A stretch of 64,000 nucleotides of DNA from Roseiarcus sp963820775 (GTDB lineage: Bacteria; Pseudomonadota; Alphaproteobacteria; Rhizobiales; Beijerinckiaceae), in the NCBI GenBank assembly GCA_963820775.1, contig CAWGBF010000003.1, positions 62,001-126,000 of the forward strand, in the 5' to 3' direction. Below the pieces are notes generated by a model. It was not told the DNA's origin. It saw only the letters and a list, made by a program, of their open reading frames with translations, and made no database searches. Each line of letters begins with the position of its first letter. Positions within the stretch are counted from its first letter, which is position 1. Both the position numbers and the translations under genes were made by a program. Of this stretch, positions 63,709 to 64,000 are shown piece after piece.

Positions 63709-64000
63709 TCACGACTGAACGATCAGCGCCAGATAGACCGCGAACAACACGACGTGGACGGCGCCCTGGATCACGTTGGTCCGGCCGCTGCCGAACGTCA
63801 CGACGCACAGGAACAGGGTGAGCGTCAGCATCACCAAATCCGCGTGCTCGACGCCGAGCACGATCTCAAGCCCGGTCAAGCGGCTGACCACGATGATCGA
63901 CGGCACCGTCAGCCCGATGGTGGCGAGCACCGAACCAAGGAAGATGTTGACCGATCGCTGCAGATGGTTGGCGAGGGCGGCGCGGACAGCGCCGATCGCC
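63709..64000 (-). CDS. Ca2+/H+ (Na+/H+) exchanger, ChaA-like, partial
   Basis: The C-terminal 96 residues of a cation exchanger whose N-terminal part lies beyond the window. VNIFLGSVLATIGLTVPSII, GVEHADLVMLTLTLFLCVVT and GRTNVIQGAVHVVLFAVYLA match the last helices of ChaA-type calcium/proton antiporters, including the NVIQGAVH motif. Inner membrane. Confidence 0.87.
   Translation of the reverse strand, partial: AIGAVRAALANHLQRSVNIFLGSVLATIGLTVPSIIVVSRLTGLEIVLGVEHADLVMLTLTLFLCVVTFGSGRTNVIQGAVHVVLFAVYLALIVQS

Overview
The window is GC-rich chromosomal DNA from an alphaproteobacterium, most likely of the order Hyphomicrobiales (Rhizobiales). The evidence is the slt / dapA-smpB neighbourhood, an IalB-type secreted protein, a hopanoid-type HpnN transporter, a PHO box in front of pstS, and a palindromic repeat of the kind scattered through rhizobial and methanotroph-related genomes. 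A Methylocystaceae/Beijerinckiaceae relative is plausible, but no marker gene here settles it. There is no rRNA operon, intact tRNA, CRISPR array, transposase or integrase.

Layout. 0-2.2 kb is gene-poor debris: a tRNA-fMet-like 3' half and a decayed P-type ATPase. 2.2-5.5 kb holds two membrane proteins and metY. 5.5-10.1 kb is the most interesting locus: a two-gene operon with ATGA overlap, encoding a protein with one clear TIR domain and two TIR-like segments, followed by an nSTAND1-type NTPase with a membrane helix and a TPR tail. It is probably a TIR/STAND immune (anti-phage) module, sitting downstream of dapA-smpB. 11.9-17.4 kb has a lytic transglycosylase, a His/Tyr-rich exported protein and a glycosyltransferase 61. 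17.5-22.4 kb has a YhaO/YhaN (SbcD/SbcC-like) nuclease-ATPase pair with a duplicated ghost N-terminus. 23.3-28.7 kb is the phosphate operon pstS-pstC-pstA-pstB-phoU-phoB. 28.9-34.9 kb is an envelope-lipid block: hpnN, mlaA, a flippase-like protein and a CDP-alcohol phosphatidyltransferase. 35-41.4 kb is redox and metal related: a MOSC-reductase-ferredoxin fusion, a P1B-ATPase with a hemerythrin tail, and two b-type cytochromes, the second broken. 41.5-47 kb carries accessory genes and interspersed repeats. 47-64 kb is mostly housekeeping and oxidoreductase genes: LysR with a divergent carboxymuconolactone decarboxylase/aldo-keto reductase pair, ubiG, lysC, cbpA-cbpM, a MetE-like protein, an HD hydrolase, an SDR, a Tat-exported carbonic anhydrase, DUF427, an aldo/keto reductase, a HyuA-HyuB fusion, and the end of a ChaA-type exchanger.

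Many otherwise well-conserved genes contain single-base frame changes: slt, GT61, pstA, pstB (two), phoB, hpnN (two), mlaA (two), the phosphatidyltransferase start, and the second cytochrome b. Flanking coding sequence is otherwise clean, so base-calling or assembly error is at least as likely as gene decay. For these I give the span of the whole gene and describe the break. True remnants (MgtA-like ATPase, DUF779, LysM, P-type ATPase N-terminus, YhaO N-terminus) have lost whole domains and look genuinely degenerate.
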